Shown piece after piece: positions 1 through 6,888 of a DNA stretch of 11,737 nucleotides. The stretch is from RGIG3009 sp045596745 (GTDB lineage: Bacteria > Bacillota > Clostridia > Oscillospirales > Acutalibacteraceae): assembly GCA_045596745.1 (NCBI GenBank), contig JAZODA010000090.1, forward strand, positions 1 through 11,737, read 5' to 3'. Position 1 is the stretch's first letter; each line of letters begins with the position of its first letter. Position numbers and translations under genes: made by a program. The notes under the pieces were generated by a model. That model did no database searches, had not been told where the DNA came from, and saw only the letters and a program-made list of their open reading frames with translations.

Positions 1-318
1 CTGGAGCCGATGGGGATGACCTTGGAGCAGTTCGAAGAGCAGTCCGGTATGACCAAGGCGGAATATATCGAGCAGCTGAAAGCTTCGATTCCGGAAATGA
101 TTAATGAGATGAAGCAGAGCTACGACGAGGATTCGCTGAACAAGAAAGTAACGTATACGATTTCCGGCGAATATGTTCTTCTGATGGATGAGAATGAGGA
201 AGAAAACAAGATGAAGTGTGTCTTCACCGACAAAAACACCATCAACGCCACGTTGATCGGTGATGTAGAAGATGCCGGCGAAATTTCGCTTCCGATGACT
301 TTGCGTCGCGCTGCCTGA
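1..318 (+). CDS. Unrecognised protein, C-terminal part (5' end outside window)
   Basis: The frame is open from base 1 and ends with TGA at 316-318, so about 105 residues are seen. An ATG at 10 has no ribosome binding site in view and open frame continues before it, so I treat the gene as cut by the window edge. The first part is acidic and predicted helical, with two related pieces (MTLEQFEEQSG and MTKAEYIEQL). The second part looks like alternating beta strands (VTYTISGEYVLLMDE, then CVFTDKNTINATLIG), the kind of strand-turn pattern found in lipocalin-like or secreted lipoprotein C-termini of Clostridia. No catalytic motif, membrane segment or cysteine cluster is visible. I do not recognise the family; a small secreted or lipoprotein-type protein is a guess. 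It converges on rnhA and ends 17 bases before a strong hairpin terminator. Confidence 0.6.
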   Translation: MEPMGMTLEQFEEQSGMTKAEYIEQLKASIPEMINEMKQSYDEDSLNKKVTYTISGEYVLLMDENEEENKMKCVFTDKNTINATLIGDVEDAGEISLPMTLRRAA

Positions 319-335
319 TTAATTCTGTAACACAA

Positions 336-376
336 AAACCGGCTGTCTGTGAAAACACAGACAGCCGGTTTGTTTT
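336..376. terminator. Bidirectional intrinsic terminator between the first gene and rnhA
   Basis: A perfect 16-bp stem (left arm 336-351 AAACCGGCTGTCTGTG, right arm 356-371) closes an AAAA tetraloop. On the plus strand it is followed by GTTTT (372-376). On the minus strand the transcript continues from the stem into a run of U that comes from AAAAA at 334-338. The hairpin lies between two converging genes and overlaps the stop codon of rnhA at its edge, so it probably ends transcription from both sides. Confidence 0.9.
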
Positions 377-815
377 ATGCCTTGAGTTGCTGGTATTGTG
401 CGACCGCGAGAGCGTCGCAGCGTTCGTTTTCGGGGTGTCCCTGATGACCATGTACCCAATGGAAGGTCACTTCGTGAAGTGCGATGAGGGAGAGCAGCTT
501 ATCCCACAAATCGGCGTTGAGCGCCGGCTTTTTATCCGCTTTGCGCCAGCCGTTGCGTTTCCAACCGGCAGCCCAGCCTTTTTCAATACCGTTGACAACG
601 TACTGGGAATCGGTGGTGATATGCACCTCGCAACGCTCGTTGAGCGCGGCCAGACCTTCAATAACCGCGGTAAGCTCCATACGGTTGTTGGTGGTGTTGG
701 CATCGCCGCCGGAAAGCTCCTTTTCGCGGGTGCCGTAACGCAAAATCGCCGCCCAACCGCCTGCGCCGGGGTTGCCGCTGCACGCGCCGTCGGTAAACAG
801 TTCCACTCGTTTCAA
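375..815 (-). CDS. rnhA: Ribonuclease HI
   Basis: This cytoplasmic endonuclease cuts the RNA strand of RNA-DNA hybrids and helps remove R-loops and Okazaki primers. The 146-residue product matches bacterial RNase HI over its length (the E. coli enzyme has 155). The metal-binding catalytic residues are present: D9 in LFTDGACSGNPG, E47 in NNRMEL, D69 in ITTDSQYV and D134 in NERCDALA, together with H124 in the flexible loop VHGHQGHPEN. The basic handle region with WKRNGWRKADKKP (85-97) is retained, as in E. coli type I enzymes. The start is a TTG at 815, chosen because AAAAGGAG lies 8 bases before it and the conserved N-terminus (KRVELFTDG) begins at once. It is divergent from the rnj operon and convergent with the first gene. 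Firmicutes often rely on RNase HII/HIII, so an intact type I enzyme is mildly notable. Confidence 0.96.
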   Translation of the reverse strand: MKRVELFTDGACSGNPGAGGWAAILRYGTREKELSGGDANTTNNRMELTAVIEGLAALNERCEVHITTDSQYVVNGIEKGWAAGWKRNGWRKADKKPALNADLWDKLLSLIALHEVTFHWVHGHQGHPENERCDALAVAQYQQLKA

Positions 816-850
816 AGCTGTCGCTCCTTTTGCTTACTTTCTTATTTATT

Positions 851-878
851 ATTATACCAGTTTTTTTGACAGACGCAA
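851..878 (-). promoter_or_regulatory. Predicted extended -10 sigma-A promoter of rnhA
   Basis: Read on the minus strand, TTGCGT (873-878) and TATAAT (851-856) are separated by 16 bases, and TGG directly before TATAAT gives an extended -10 element. Transcription would start roughly 6-8 bases downstream, near 843-845, leaving a leader of about 30 bases with the ribosome binding site of rnhA. The -10 is perfect and the -35 is poor, as is usual for extended -10 promoters. Confidence 0.72.
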
Positions 879-903
879 GACTAAACTGTAACAGGTGGGT
901 CAT

Positions 904-938
904 ACTTGTCTACATGTGGGGCAATTTTCTTGACAAGT
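904..938. repeat. Inverted repeat overlapping the -35 box of the rnj promoter (possible operator)
   Basis: ACTTGTC at 904-910 and its exact reverse complement GACAAGT at 932-938 lie 21 bases apart. The right arm covers most of the TTGACA -35 box (930-935). A 6-bp palindrome ACATGT (912-917) sits between the arms. The centre-to-centre distance of 28 bases is a little under three DNA turns, so a regulator bound to both arms could face one side of the helix. A 7-bp pair can arise by chance in AT-rich DNA, so an operator role is only a suggestion. Confidence 0.35.
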
Positions 939-958
939 GGTTCAAATAAAGTTACAAT
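930..958 (+). promoter_or_regulatory. Predicted sigma-A promoter of the rnj-ftsH operon
   Basis: TTGACA (930-935) and TACAAT (953-958) are spaced by 17 bases, matching the consensus in 11 of 12 positions with ideal spacing. Transcription would begin near 965, giving a leader of about 127 bases before the GTG of rnj. A short inverted repeat, GTTAC (951-955) and GTAAC (963-967), surrounds the -10 and the expected start point. No other promoter of similar strength is seen before the seven genes downstream. Confidence 0.85.
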
Positions 959-1030
959 AGAAGTAACATACTGTGTTCGGTTTTGCAATGTCTCTTGTAG
1001 TGTATATGTTCGTAACGATTGACAGATCAC

Positions 1031-1051
1031 AGCCTCACACCGCGTGGGGCT
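1031..1051 (+). promoter_or_regulatory. Leader hairpin upstream of rnj
   Basis: In the predicted leader RNA, AGCCUCAC (1031-1038) pairs with GUGGGGCU (1044-1051) with one G-U pair and a 5-base loop. It is followed by UAUUUGCUUAUG, which is U-rich but not a clean U run. The stem ends about 30 bases before the GGAGG of rnj, so it does not hide the ribosome binding site. It could be a weak attenuator, a site protecting or guiding 5' end processing, or incidental. Confidence 0.45.
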
Positions 1052-1091
1052 TATTTGCTTATGTATTTATCAAAGGAAACGGAGGAATAAC

Positions 1092-3014
1092 GTGGTAACT
1101 GAAAAGCAAAAGAAGAAGCAACCTACCAATACTCAAACCAGCCACGCCCCCAAACAGGGGAAGCGGAAGTCATACAAGCGTGCACAGCGCGCGGAAGTAC
1201 CTGCAACCGAGCAGGAAACCAAGCAAACTCCCAAAACGAACCGTAAAAACGAGGCGGCACGCGCTCCGCAAAAGGAATCGCGCGCTCCGAAAAGTAAAAG
1301 CCGGCAGCATCAGCATCGCCGCACGCCGCCGAAGCAAAGAGAACCGAAAGAACCGTTGTTCCCGGTGCGTCTTACCGTGCTGGGCGGCTTGAACGAAATC
1401 GGCAAGAATATGACGATGTTCGAGTACGGCGACGATGCGTTTTTGATTGATTGCGGTATGGCGTTCCCGGATGAAGATCTTCTGGGCGTGGATATCGTGC
1501 TCCCCGATTTTACACACGTGGAAAAGAACGCCGAGCGTATTCGCGGTATTGTGGTGACGCACGGTCACGAGGACCACATCGGTGGTTTGCCGTATCTTCT
1601 CAAACAGCATATTTTTCCCATTTACGCTACCAAGCTGACGCTGGCGCTTATCGATTCCAAACTGAAAGAACACGGCTTGTCCGGTAAGGTGCCGCTGCAC
1701 GAGGTGGCTCCCGGTGCATCGGTGAATTTCGGTCGGGTGTCGGTGGAGTTTATCCACGTCAACCATTCGATTCCCGACGCGGTGGGTCTTGGTATTAAGA
1801 CGCCGCTCGGTTACGTTATCCATACCGGAGACTTTAAGATTGATTGCACGCCGATTCAAGGCTCGATGATTGATCTGCCTCGCCTGGGACAAATGGGTAC
1901 CGAGGGTGTGCTGGCGCTGCTTGCGGATTCCACCAATGCAGAGCGTCCCGGCTACACGCCGAGTGAGCGTGTGGTGGGCGAGAGCTTTACCAAGCTGTTT
2001 AAAAACGCCGAAAACAAGCGCTTGATTATTGCAACCTTTTCTTCCAACCTGCATCGTATTCAGCAGATTATCGATGCGGCGGCGAAGGATGGTCGCAAGG
2101 TGGCGATTTCGGGTCGCAGTATGATTAACTACGTCACCATCGCTCACGAACTGGGGTATATCAACATTCCCGAGGGCGTGATGGTGGATATCGATATGAT
2201 TAATCGGTATCCCAAGGATCAGATGGTGATTATCACCACCGGCAGTCAGGGTGAACCGATGTCCGCTCTGGCGCGTATGGCATTCTCCGACCACCGTCAG
2301 GTGGAGGTCGGGCCGGATGACTATATCATCATTTCCGCCACGCCGATTCCCGGCAACGAAAAGACGGTCGGTCGTGTGGTTAATGAACTGATGAAGTGTG
2401 GCTGTGACGTGGTGTACGAAAAGATGTACGATGTACACGTTTCGGGTCACGCCTGCCAGGAAGAGCTGAAAATTATTCAGGGTATTACCCGCCCGAAGTA
2501 TTTTATCCCGGTGCACGGCGAGCAAAAGCATCTGCACAAGCACGCGCAGCTTGCTCGCGCGATGGGGATGTCCGAAAAGAACGTGATGATTACCGATATC
2601 GGTAAGGTCATCGAGCTGACTGAGGACAAAATGGCGATTGTGGGCAGTGTGCCTGCCGGTCGCGTGATGGTGGATGGACTGGGTATCGGCGATGTCGGCA
2701 GTATTGTGTTGCGCGACCGCCGTCATCTGGCACAGGATGGTCTTATCGTTGTGGTGGCGTCCATCGACCCTGCCAACGGCTATGTCGTTTCGGGTCCCGA
2801 TGTGGTGTCTCGCGGTTTTGTGTATGTACGCGAGGCGGAGGACCTGATGGAAGAAATCCGCAAGGTGGCGCAGGAAGTGCTGGACGAGTGTGTGTACGTG
2901 CATGCGTACGATTGGAACACGATGAAAAACCGTGTGCGTGACGAGTTGTCGCGCCGCATCTTCCAGAAAACCAAGCGCAGCCCGATGATATTGCCGATTT
3001 TGATGGAAGTGTAA
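1092..3014 (+). CDS. rnj: Ribonuclease J
   Basis: RNase J is a zinc-dependent metallo-beta-lactamase/beta-CASP nuclease with 5'-to-3' exonuclease and endonuclease activity. It matures rRNA and drives mRNA decay in Firmicutes. The 640-residue product has a beta-lactamase core with the metal motif HGHEDH (157-162), H225 and D247, the beta-CASP insert (about 290-450), the VSGHA motif with H453, H475 in FIPVHGEQKHL, and the C-terminal domain ending in RSPMILPILMEV. The spacing matches B. subtilis RNase J1 (H74, H142, D164) with an offset of 83 residues. That offset reflects an extra N-terminal tail of about 85 residues, very rich in K, R, Q, P and T and predicted disordered; B. subtilis J1 has 555 residues. 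The GTG at 1092 is chosen because GGAGG (1081-1085) lies 6 bases before it. A GTG at 1044 would add 16 residues but falls in the leader hairpin and lacks a ribosome binding site. First gene of the operon. Confidence 0.95.
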   Translation: MVTEKQKKKQPTNTQTSHAPKQGKRKSYKRAQRAEVPATEQETKQTPKTNRKNEAARAPQKESRAPKSKSRQHQHRRTPPKQREPKEPLFPVRLTVLGGLNEIGKNMTMFEYGDDAFLIDCGMAFPDEDLLGVDIVLPDFTHVEKNAERIRGIVVTHGHEDHIGGLPYLLKQHIFPIYATKLTLALIDSKLKEHGLSGKVPLHEVAPGASVNFGRVSVEFIHVNHSIPDAVGLGIKTPLGYVIHTGDFKIDCTPIQGSMIDLPRLGQMGTEGVLALLADSTNAERPGYTPSERVVGESFTKLFKNAENKRLIIATFSSNLHRIQQIIDAAAKDGRKVAISGRSMINYVTIAHELGYINIPEGVMVDIDMINRYPKDQMVIITTGSQGEPMSALARMAFSDHRQVEVGPDDYIIISATPIPGNEKTVGRVVNELMKCGCDVVYEKMYDVHVSGHACQEELKIIQGITRPKYFIPVHGEQKHLHKHAQLARAMGMSEKNVMITDIGKVIELTEDKMAIVGSVPAGRVMVDGLGIGDVGSIVLRDRRHLAQDGLIVVVASIDPANGYVVSGPDVVSRGFVYVREAEDLMEEIRKVAQEVLDECVYVHAYDWNTMKNRVRDELSRRIFQKTKRSPMILPILMEV

Positions 3015-3036
3015 GTAGATGAGAGGGGGACTGAAA

Positions 3037-5034
3037 ATGAAATCCAAGAGAGTGTGGACGGTGACGCCGGTGTTGGTGGTGCTGTGCCTTGCTTTGGTGA
3101 GTTTTCTTGTCCCGATGTTTTTCCTGCATCGCACGGTGTTTTATGTGCAGGCGGCGTTGACGCTGTTGCTCGTCGGTGTGACCGTGTGGCACGCGGTTAT
3201 GCTGCAGCGCAGTATTCGCCGCTATGTCGGCAGTGTGGTAAGCACACTGAACGCAGAGGATCGCAACGCTCTTGAGAATATGCCGATTCCCGTTGCCGCG
3301 GTGACGGCGCAGGGCGAAATGCTGTGGTACAACACGTTCTTCCGTCGCGAAGTGCTTGGTGGCGAGGATTGCTACGGCGCGGCGATGGATACCGTGTTCA
3401 CCGACCTTGAGGCAGGACAGCTGAACCGTCGTTTGTTCCCACAGGTACGTGTTCGTGGCAACACCTACGATGTGTATGCCGCCAAGCTTCGCAAGGGCGG
3501 ACAGGGCGCATATGTGTTGTACTGCATCAATAACACCGAACTGACGCGTATTGCCAAGGAATATGAGGACAGCCGCCCTGTGGTGCTGTCGCTCTACATA
3601 GACAATGGCGAAGAAATCACGCAGAACCTGCGTGACAGTGAACGCGCCCAGCTGATTTCCCGTGTGGAAACGCTCCTTGAGGACTGGATTGGCGCGTGCG
3701 ACGGTATTTTCCGCAAATGCGGCAGTGACCGTTTCCTCGCTCTGGTGGAGCATCGTCATCTCGGCGGAATGCTGGAGAATCGCTTCGATATTCTCGACCG
3801 TGTGCGTTCGGTGCGTACGGCGGAGGGTGTCAGCGTAACGATGTCGATTGGCGTCGGTATGGGCAGTACCTTTAACCGCGCCGAAGCACAGGCGCGTCAA
3901 TCGCTGGATATGGCGCTTGGTCGCGGCGGCGACCAGGTTGCTGTCAAAACGCAGAACGGCTATGATTTTTACGGCGGCCTGTCCAAGAGCGTGGAAAAGC
4001 GCACCAAGGTGCGTACCCGTGTGGTTGCCTCGGCGCTGCAGGATATGATTCAGACCAGCGGCAATGTGCTGCTGATGGGTCATCGGTATTCCGATTTGGA
4101 CTGCCTCGGTTCTTGTGCGGCGTTGGCGGTGGCTTGCCGCAGCCTGGGTAAGCCGGCGCAGGTGGTTTGCAATGAGCAGACGACCCTTGCAGGTGTGCTG
4201 ATTCAGCATTACGCCAAGCAGAAAAAAGAAGATATTTTCATCGACGAAAAAGAGGCACTGTCGCAAATCGCCGAGGATACGTTGCTGATTATCACCGACA
4301 TCCATCAGGCCGATCGCCTGGAAGTGCCGGAAATCTATCATCGCGCCCCCACGGTTGTGGTGATTGACCATCATCGCAAGATGGTGGGTCACATCGACAA
4401 CGCGGCACTGTTCTATCATGAACCCAACGCCAGTTCGGCGTCCGAAATGGTGGCAGAACTGGTGCAGTATATGCCGGATGCCAAAATCGGTCGTACCGAG
4501 GCGGAAGGTTTGTTTGCCGGTATGATGCTGGATACCCGTAACTTTGTGATGAAAGCCGGTGTCCGTACGTTTGAGGCGGCCGCGTATCTGCGGCGTGTCG
4601 GTGCGGATACGGTTGAGGTCAAGCAGCTGTTCTCCGAAACGATGGAGACGTATCGCCAAAAAGCGGAGATTGTGGCTTCTGCCGACCATTACCGCGTGAC
4701 GGCGATTGCTTGTGCGGAAGAGGGAGAAGGACCTCAGCTGCGTATCGCTGCCGCACAGGCGGCGGATGAACTGCTGTGCGTCAAGGGGATCGAAGCCTCC
4801 TTTGTGTTGTTCCCCGATGGCGATGGTTACAGCATTTCCGCGCGTTCGTACGGTGCTGTCAACGTACAGCTGGTTATGGAAGCGCTGGGTGGCGGCGGAC
4901 ACCAGACAATGGCAGGTGCGCTGCTGAAATCCACCGACAAGAACACGGCGGTATCGATGCTGCAAAAGGCAATCGATGTCACCTTGGCGGAGCGTGAACG
5001 CGCGACCGCCGCTCAAAAGAAAGCAGAACAATAA
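3037..5034 (+). CDS. gdpP: Cyclic-di-AMP phosphodiesterase GdpP (PAS, degenerate GGDEF, DHH/DHHA1)
   Basis: This membrane-bound enzyme hydrolyses c-di-AMP to pApA and so affects potassium balance, osmotic and cell wall stress and beta-lactam tolerance. The 665-residue product fits the family (about 655-660). Two membrane helices lie near 10-30 and 34-54, then a PAS-like domain (about 76-165, heme-binding in B. subtilis), then a degenerate GGDEF domain in which the signature is GSDRF (229-233), so no diguanylate cyclase activity is expected. The catalytic DHH domain has H349, D353 and D355 (GHRYSDLD), D421 (TDIH), DHH at 444-446 and D499 (MMLDTRNF). The DHHA1 domain has GGGGHQ (618-623). Every manganese ligand is present, so it should be active. 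The ATG at 3037 is preferred over the one at 3019 because GAGAGGGGG lies between them, 7 bases before 3037. It starts 22 bases after rnj. The order gdpP-rplI-dnaB is conserved in Firmicutes. Confidence 0.96.
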   Translation: MKSKRVWTVTPVLVVLCLALVSFLVPMFFLHRTVFYVQAALTLLLVGVTVWHAVMLQRSIRRYVGSVVSTLNAEDRNALENMPIPVAAVTAQGEMLWYNTFFRREVLGGEDCYGAAMDTVFTDLEAGQLNRRLFPQVRVRGNTYDVYAAKLRKGGQGAYVLYCINNTELTRIAKEYEDSRPVVLSLYIDNGEEITQNLRDSERAQLISRVETLLEDWIGACDGIFRKCGSDRFLALVEHRHLGGMLENRFDILDRVRSVRTAEGVSVTMSIGVGMGSTFNRAEAQARQSLDMALGRGGDQVAVKTQNGYDFYGGLSKSVEKRTKVRTRVVASALQDMIQTSGNVLLMGHRYSDLDCLGSCAALAVACRSLGKPAQVVCNEQTTLAGVLIQHYAKQKKEDIFIDEKEALSQIAEDTLLIITDIHQADRLEVPEIYHRAPTVVVIDHHRKMVGHIDNAALFYHEPNASSASEMVAELVQYMPDAKIGRTEAEGLFAGMMLDTRNFVMKAGVRTFEAAAYLRRVGADTVEVKQLFSETMETYRQKAEIVASADHYRVTAIACAEEGEGPQLRIAAAQAADELLCVKGIEASFVLFPDGDGYSISARSYGAVNVQLVMEALGGGGHQTMAGALLKSTDKNTAVSMLQKAIDVTLAERERATAAQKKAEQ

Positions 5035-5061
5035 TGTACTTGAGAAAGCAGGCGAAGGATA

Positions 5062-5502
5062 ATGAAGGTTATTTTGAAACAGGACGTTAAGGGTCAGGGC
5101 AAAAAGGGACAGCTCGTGCAGGTGTCCGATGGCTATGCCCGCAACTTTTTGCTGCCGCGCGGTCTGGCTGTGGAAGCCGATGCGCAGGCGATGAATGATT
5201 TGAAGAACAAGGAAGATGCCCGTTTGCATCACCTGGCGGTTGAGAAGAAAGAAGCCGAAGAGACGGCAGCGAAGCTCAGCGGCAAAACCGTGAAGATTGT
5301 TGCCCGTGCCGGTCAGGGTGGTCGTCTGTTTGGTTCCGTTACCACCAAGGAAGTGGCGGAAGAACTGCTCAAGCAGTACGGTGTGACCATCGACAAGCGC
5401 AAGATTGTGATGGCGGATGCCAAGGCGTTTGGCGGCTATGAAGCGGAACTCAAGTTGCCGCAGGGCGTCAGCACCAAGATTACGGTTATGGTGACCGAGT
5501 AA
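5062..5502 (+). CDS. rplI: 50S ribosomal protein bL9
   Basis: bL9 binds 23S rRNA near the L1 stalk base and reaches out from the large subunit; it influences frame maintenance and spacing between ribosomes. The 146-residue product is of normal length (149 in E. coli). The N-terminal rRNA-binding domain (1-40) starts with MKVILKQDVKGQGKKG and contains the family signature from G13 to A36 (V21, G24-Y25, N28-F29-L30, RG). A charged connecting helix follows (about 41-74) and then the C-terminal domain (75-146) with the GGRLFGSVT loop. The ATG is 27 bases after gdpP, with a purine-rich GCAGGCGAAGGA just before it; the exact Shine-Dalgarno register is not clean. It is the second member of the conserved gdpP-rplI-dnaB block. 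Confidence 0.97.
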   Translation: MKVILKQDVKGQGKKGQLVQVSDGYARNFLLPRGLAVEADAQAMNDLKNKEDARLHHLAVEKKEAEETAAKLSGKTVKIVARAGQGGRLFGSVTTKEVAEELLKQYGVTIDKRKIVMADAKAFGGYEAELKLPQGVSTKITVMVTE

Positions 5503-5522
5503 TTACTGAAGGATGTGTGACC

Positions 5523-6881
5523 ATGGCAAACGTGGCCGAATTTGATGAACTGAATCTGCCTCACAGCCTGGAAGCCGAGCAGGCGGTGCTGGGTGCTATC
5601 CTGATGGATTCCGACAGCATCAACCAGGTGGCGGACATACTGCGCCCGGAGCATTTCTATTTGGCGGAGCATCAGGCGATTTATACCATTATGCAGATGA
5701 AGATGATGGAGTCCAAAACCATCGACTTTGTCACCGTGCTGGAAGCGCTGAAGAGCGAGTCCTATTTTTCGGGCGAAGAGGGGAAGGGCTATCTGCTGAA
5801 GTTGGCGCAGATTGTTCCCTCGATTTCCAACATCACCAATTACGCGCGCATCGTGCGCGAAAAGTACGACGTGCGTTCGCTGATTCACGTTTCGCGCGAG
5901 ATTATCGGTGATGCGATGGATCCCGGAACGGATGCGTCGCTGCTTATCGATTCCGCGGAGCAGAAAATCTACGATATCCGTCAGGATCGTCATCAGGGCG
6001 GTCTTGTGCCGATACAAGACGTTATCGCTTCCAACTACGAAATGTACAGCAAGCTGAACTCTGCCGAAAGAGATCAGTATGTGGGTATCCCCACCGGCAT
6101 CGGTACGCTGGACGAGATTACCACAGGTCTGAACCGTTCCGACCTTATCATCGTCGGCGCGCGTCCCGGTATGGGTAAAACCAGCTTTGCGCTGAACGTG
6201 GCGCGTAATGTTGCGGTGCAGCAGAATCGCCGTGTGGCGGTGTTTAACCTTGAAATGTCGCGCGAGCAGATGGTCAACCGTTTTCTGTCCTCCGAAGCGC
6301 GCGTATCGTCCAAGAAACTGCGTACCGGTAACCTGACTCCCGATGAGTGGAGCCGTATGGCGTATGCTTCCGGTGTGTTGTGCAGAGCGCCGATTTATCT
6401 GGATGAAACCGCCAGCATTACGGTGCCGGAAATGAAAGCACGTCTGCGCCGCCTGAAGGATGTCGGGTTTGTTATCATCGACTATTTGCAGCTGATGCAT
6501 TCCGCCAAACGCACGGACAACCGTGTGCAGGAGGTGTCGGATATCACCCGTAGCCTGAAGATTATGGCCAAGGAACTGAATATCCCGGTTATGGTGTGCG
6601 CACAGCTGGCGCGTACCACCGAAAAGCAATCCAATCATCGCCCGGCACTGGCCGATCTTCGTGAATCGGGCTCGATTGAGCAGGACGCCGACCAGGTGTT
6701 GTTCCTGTACCGCGATGAGTACTATAAAAACGAGAAAGAGGATCCCTCGGCGGTGGAAGTCGGTACGTCCGAAGTCATCGTTGCCAAGAACCGTCACGGC
6801 GAGCTTGGTACGGTGAAGCTGGCGTTCCAGGGCGAATTCACCCAGTTTACGTCGCTGGAATTGCACCAGAACGAGGGCTGA
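5523..6881 (+). CDS. dnaB: Replicative DNA helicase
   Basis: This is the hexameric 5'-to-3' helicase that unwinds DNA at the replication fork and contacts primase (named DnaC in B. subtilis). The 452 residues match the usual length. The N-terminal DnaB domain begins with LPHSLEAEQAVLGAIL (12-27), and the RecA-like motor carries Walker A GARPGMGKT (212-220), Walker B VIIDYLQLM (317-325, D320), the QLAR motif (361-364), DLRESGSIEQDAD (378-390, including a conserved arginine of the nucleotide site) and AKNRHGELGT (421-430). No intein is present at these common insertion sites. The ATG at 5523 has AAGGA 9 bases before it; a GTG at 5517 is in frame but only 3 bases from that site, so less likely. 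The gap from rplI is 20 bases. Its stop lies 7 bases before tilS and its last codons hold the probable tilS ribosome binding site (GAGGG). Confidence 0.97.
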   Translation: MANVAEFDELNLPHSLEAEQAVLGAILMDSDSINQVADILRPEHFYLAEHQAIYTIMQMKMMESKTIDFVTVLEALKSESYFSGEEGKGYLLKLAQIVPSISNITNYARIVREKYDVRSLIHVSREIIGDAMDPGTDASLLIDSAEQKIYDIRQDRHQGGLVPIQDVIASNYEMYSKLNSAERDQYVGIPTGIGTLDEITTGLNRSDLIIVGARPGMGKTSFALNVARNVAVQQNRRVAVFNLEMSREQMVNRFLSSEARVSSKKLRTGNLTPDEWSRMAYASGVLCRAPIYLDETASITVPEMKARLRRLKDVGFVIIDYLQLMHSAKRTDNRVQEVSDITRSLKIMAKELNIPVMVCAQLARTTEKQSNHRPALADLRESGSIEQDADQVLFLYRDEYYKNEKEDPSAVEVGTSEVIVAKNRHGELGTVKLAFQGEFTQFTSLELHQNEG

Positions 6882-6888
6882 TATTGCT

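Noticed and set aside
866..894. TTGACA followed after 17 bases by TAACAG on the plus strand
   Set aside because: The -10 box is poor, and it overlaps the much better minus-strand promoter of rnhA. The promoter at 930-958 explains rnj better.
1019..1047. TTGACA at 1019-1024 in the rnj leader
   Set aside because: At 16-18 bases downstream the sequence is GC-rich (around CGCGTGGGG) and has no -10-like box.
1044..1091. GTG at 1044 as the start of RNase J
   Set aside because: There is no ribosome binding site before it and it lies in the leader hairpin, while GTG 1092 has GGAGG at ideal spacing.
3019..3036. ATG at 3019 as the start of gdpP
   Set aside because: The strong GAGAGGGGG lies after this ATG and serves the ATG at 3037; nothing comparable precedes 3019.
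1170..3134. A 654-codon open frame on the minus strand opposite rnj
   Set aside because: It has no ribosome binding site or recognisable domain, and the product is unusually rich in His, Arg and Asn, as expected from reading codons of a real gene backwards. rnj is certain on the plus strand.
3700..3950. Active diguanylate cyclase in GdpP
   Set aside because: The GGDEF signature is degenerate (GSDRF), as usual for the family, so c-di-GMP synthesis is not expected.
2743..5232. An 829-codon open frame on the minus strand opposite gdpP
   Set aside because: Same pattern: it spans the ends of rnj and rplI, is His/Arg/Gln-rich and has no domain. It is a by-product of the codon use of the plus-strand genes. 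The frames opposite dnaB (5436-6866) and ftsH (8721-11006) are rejected for the same reason.
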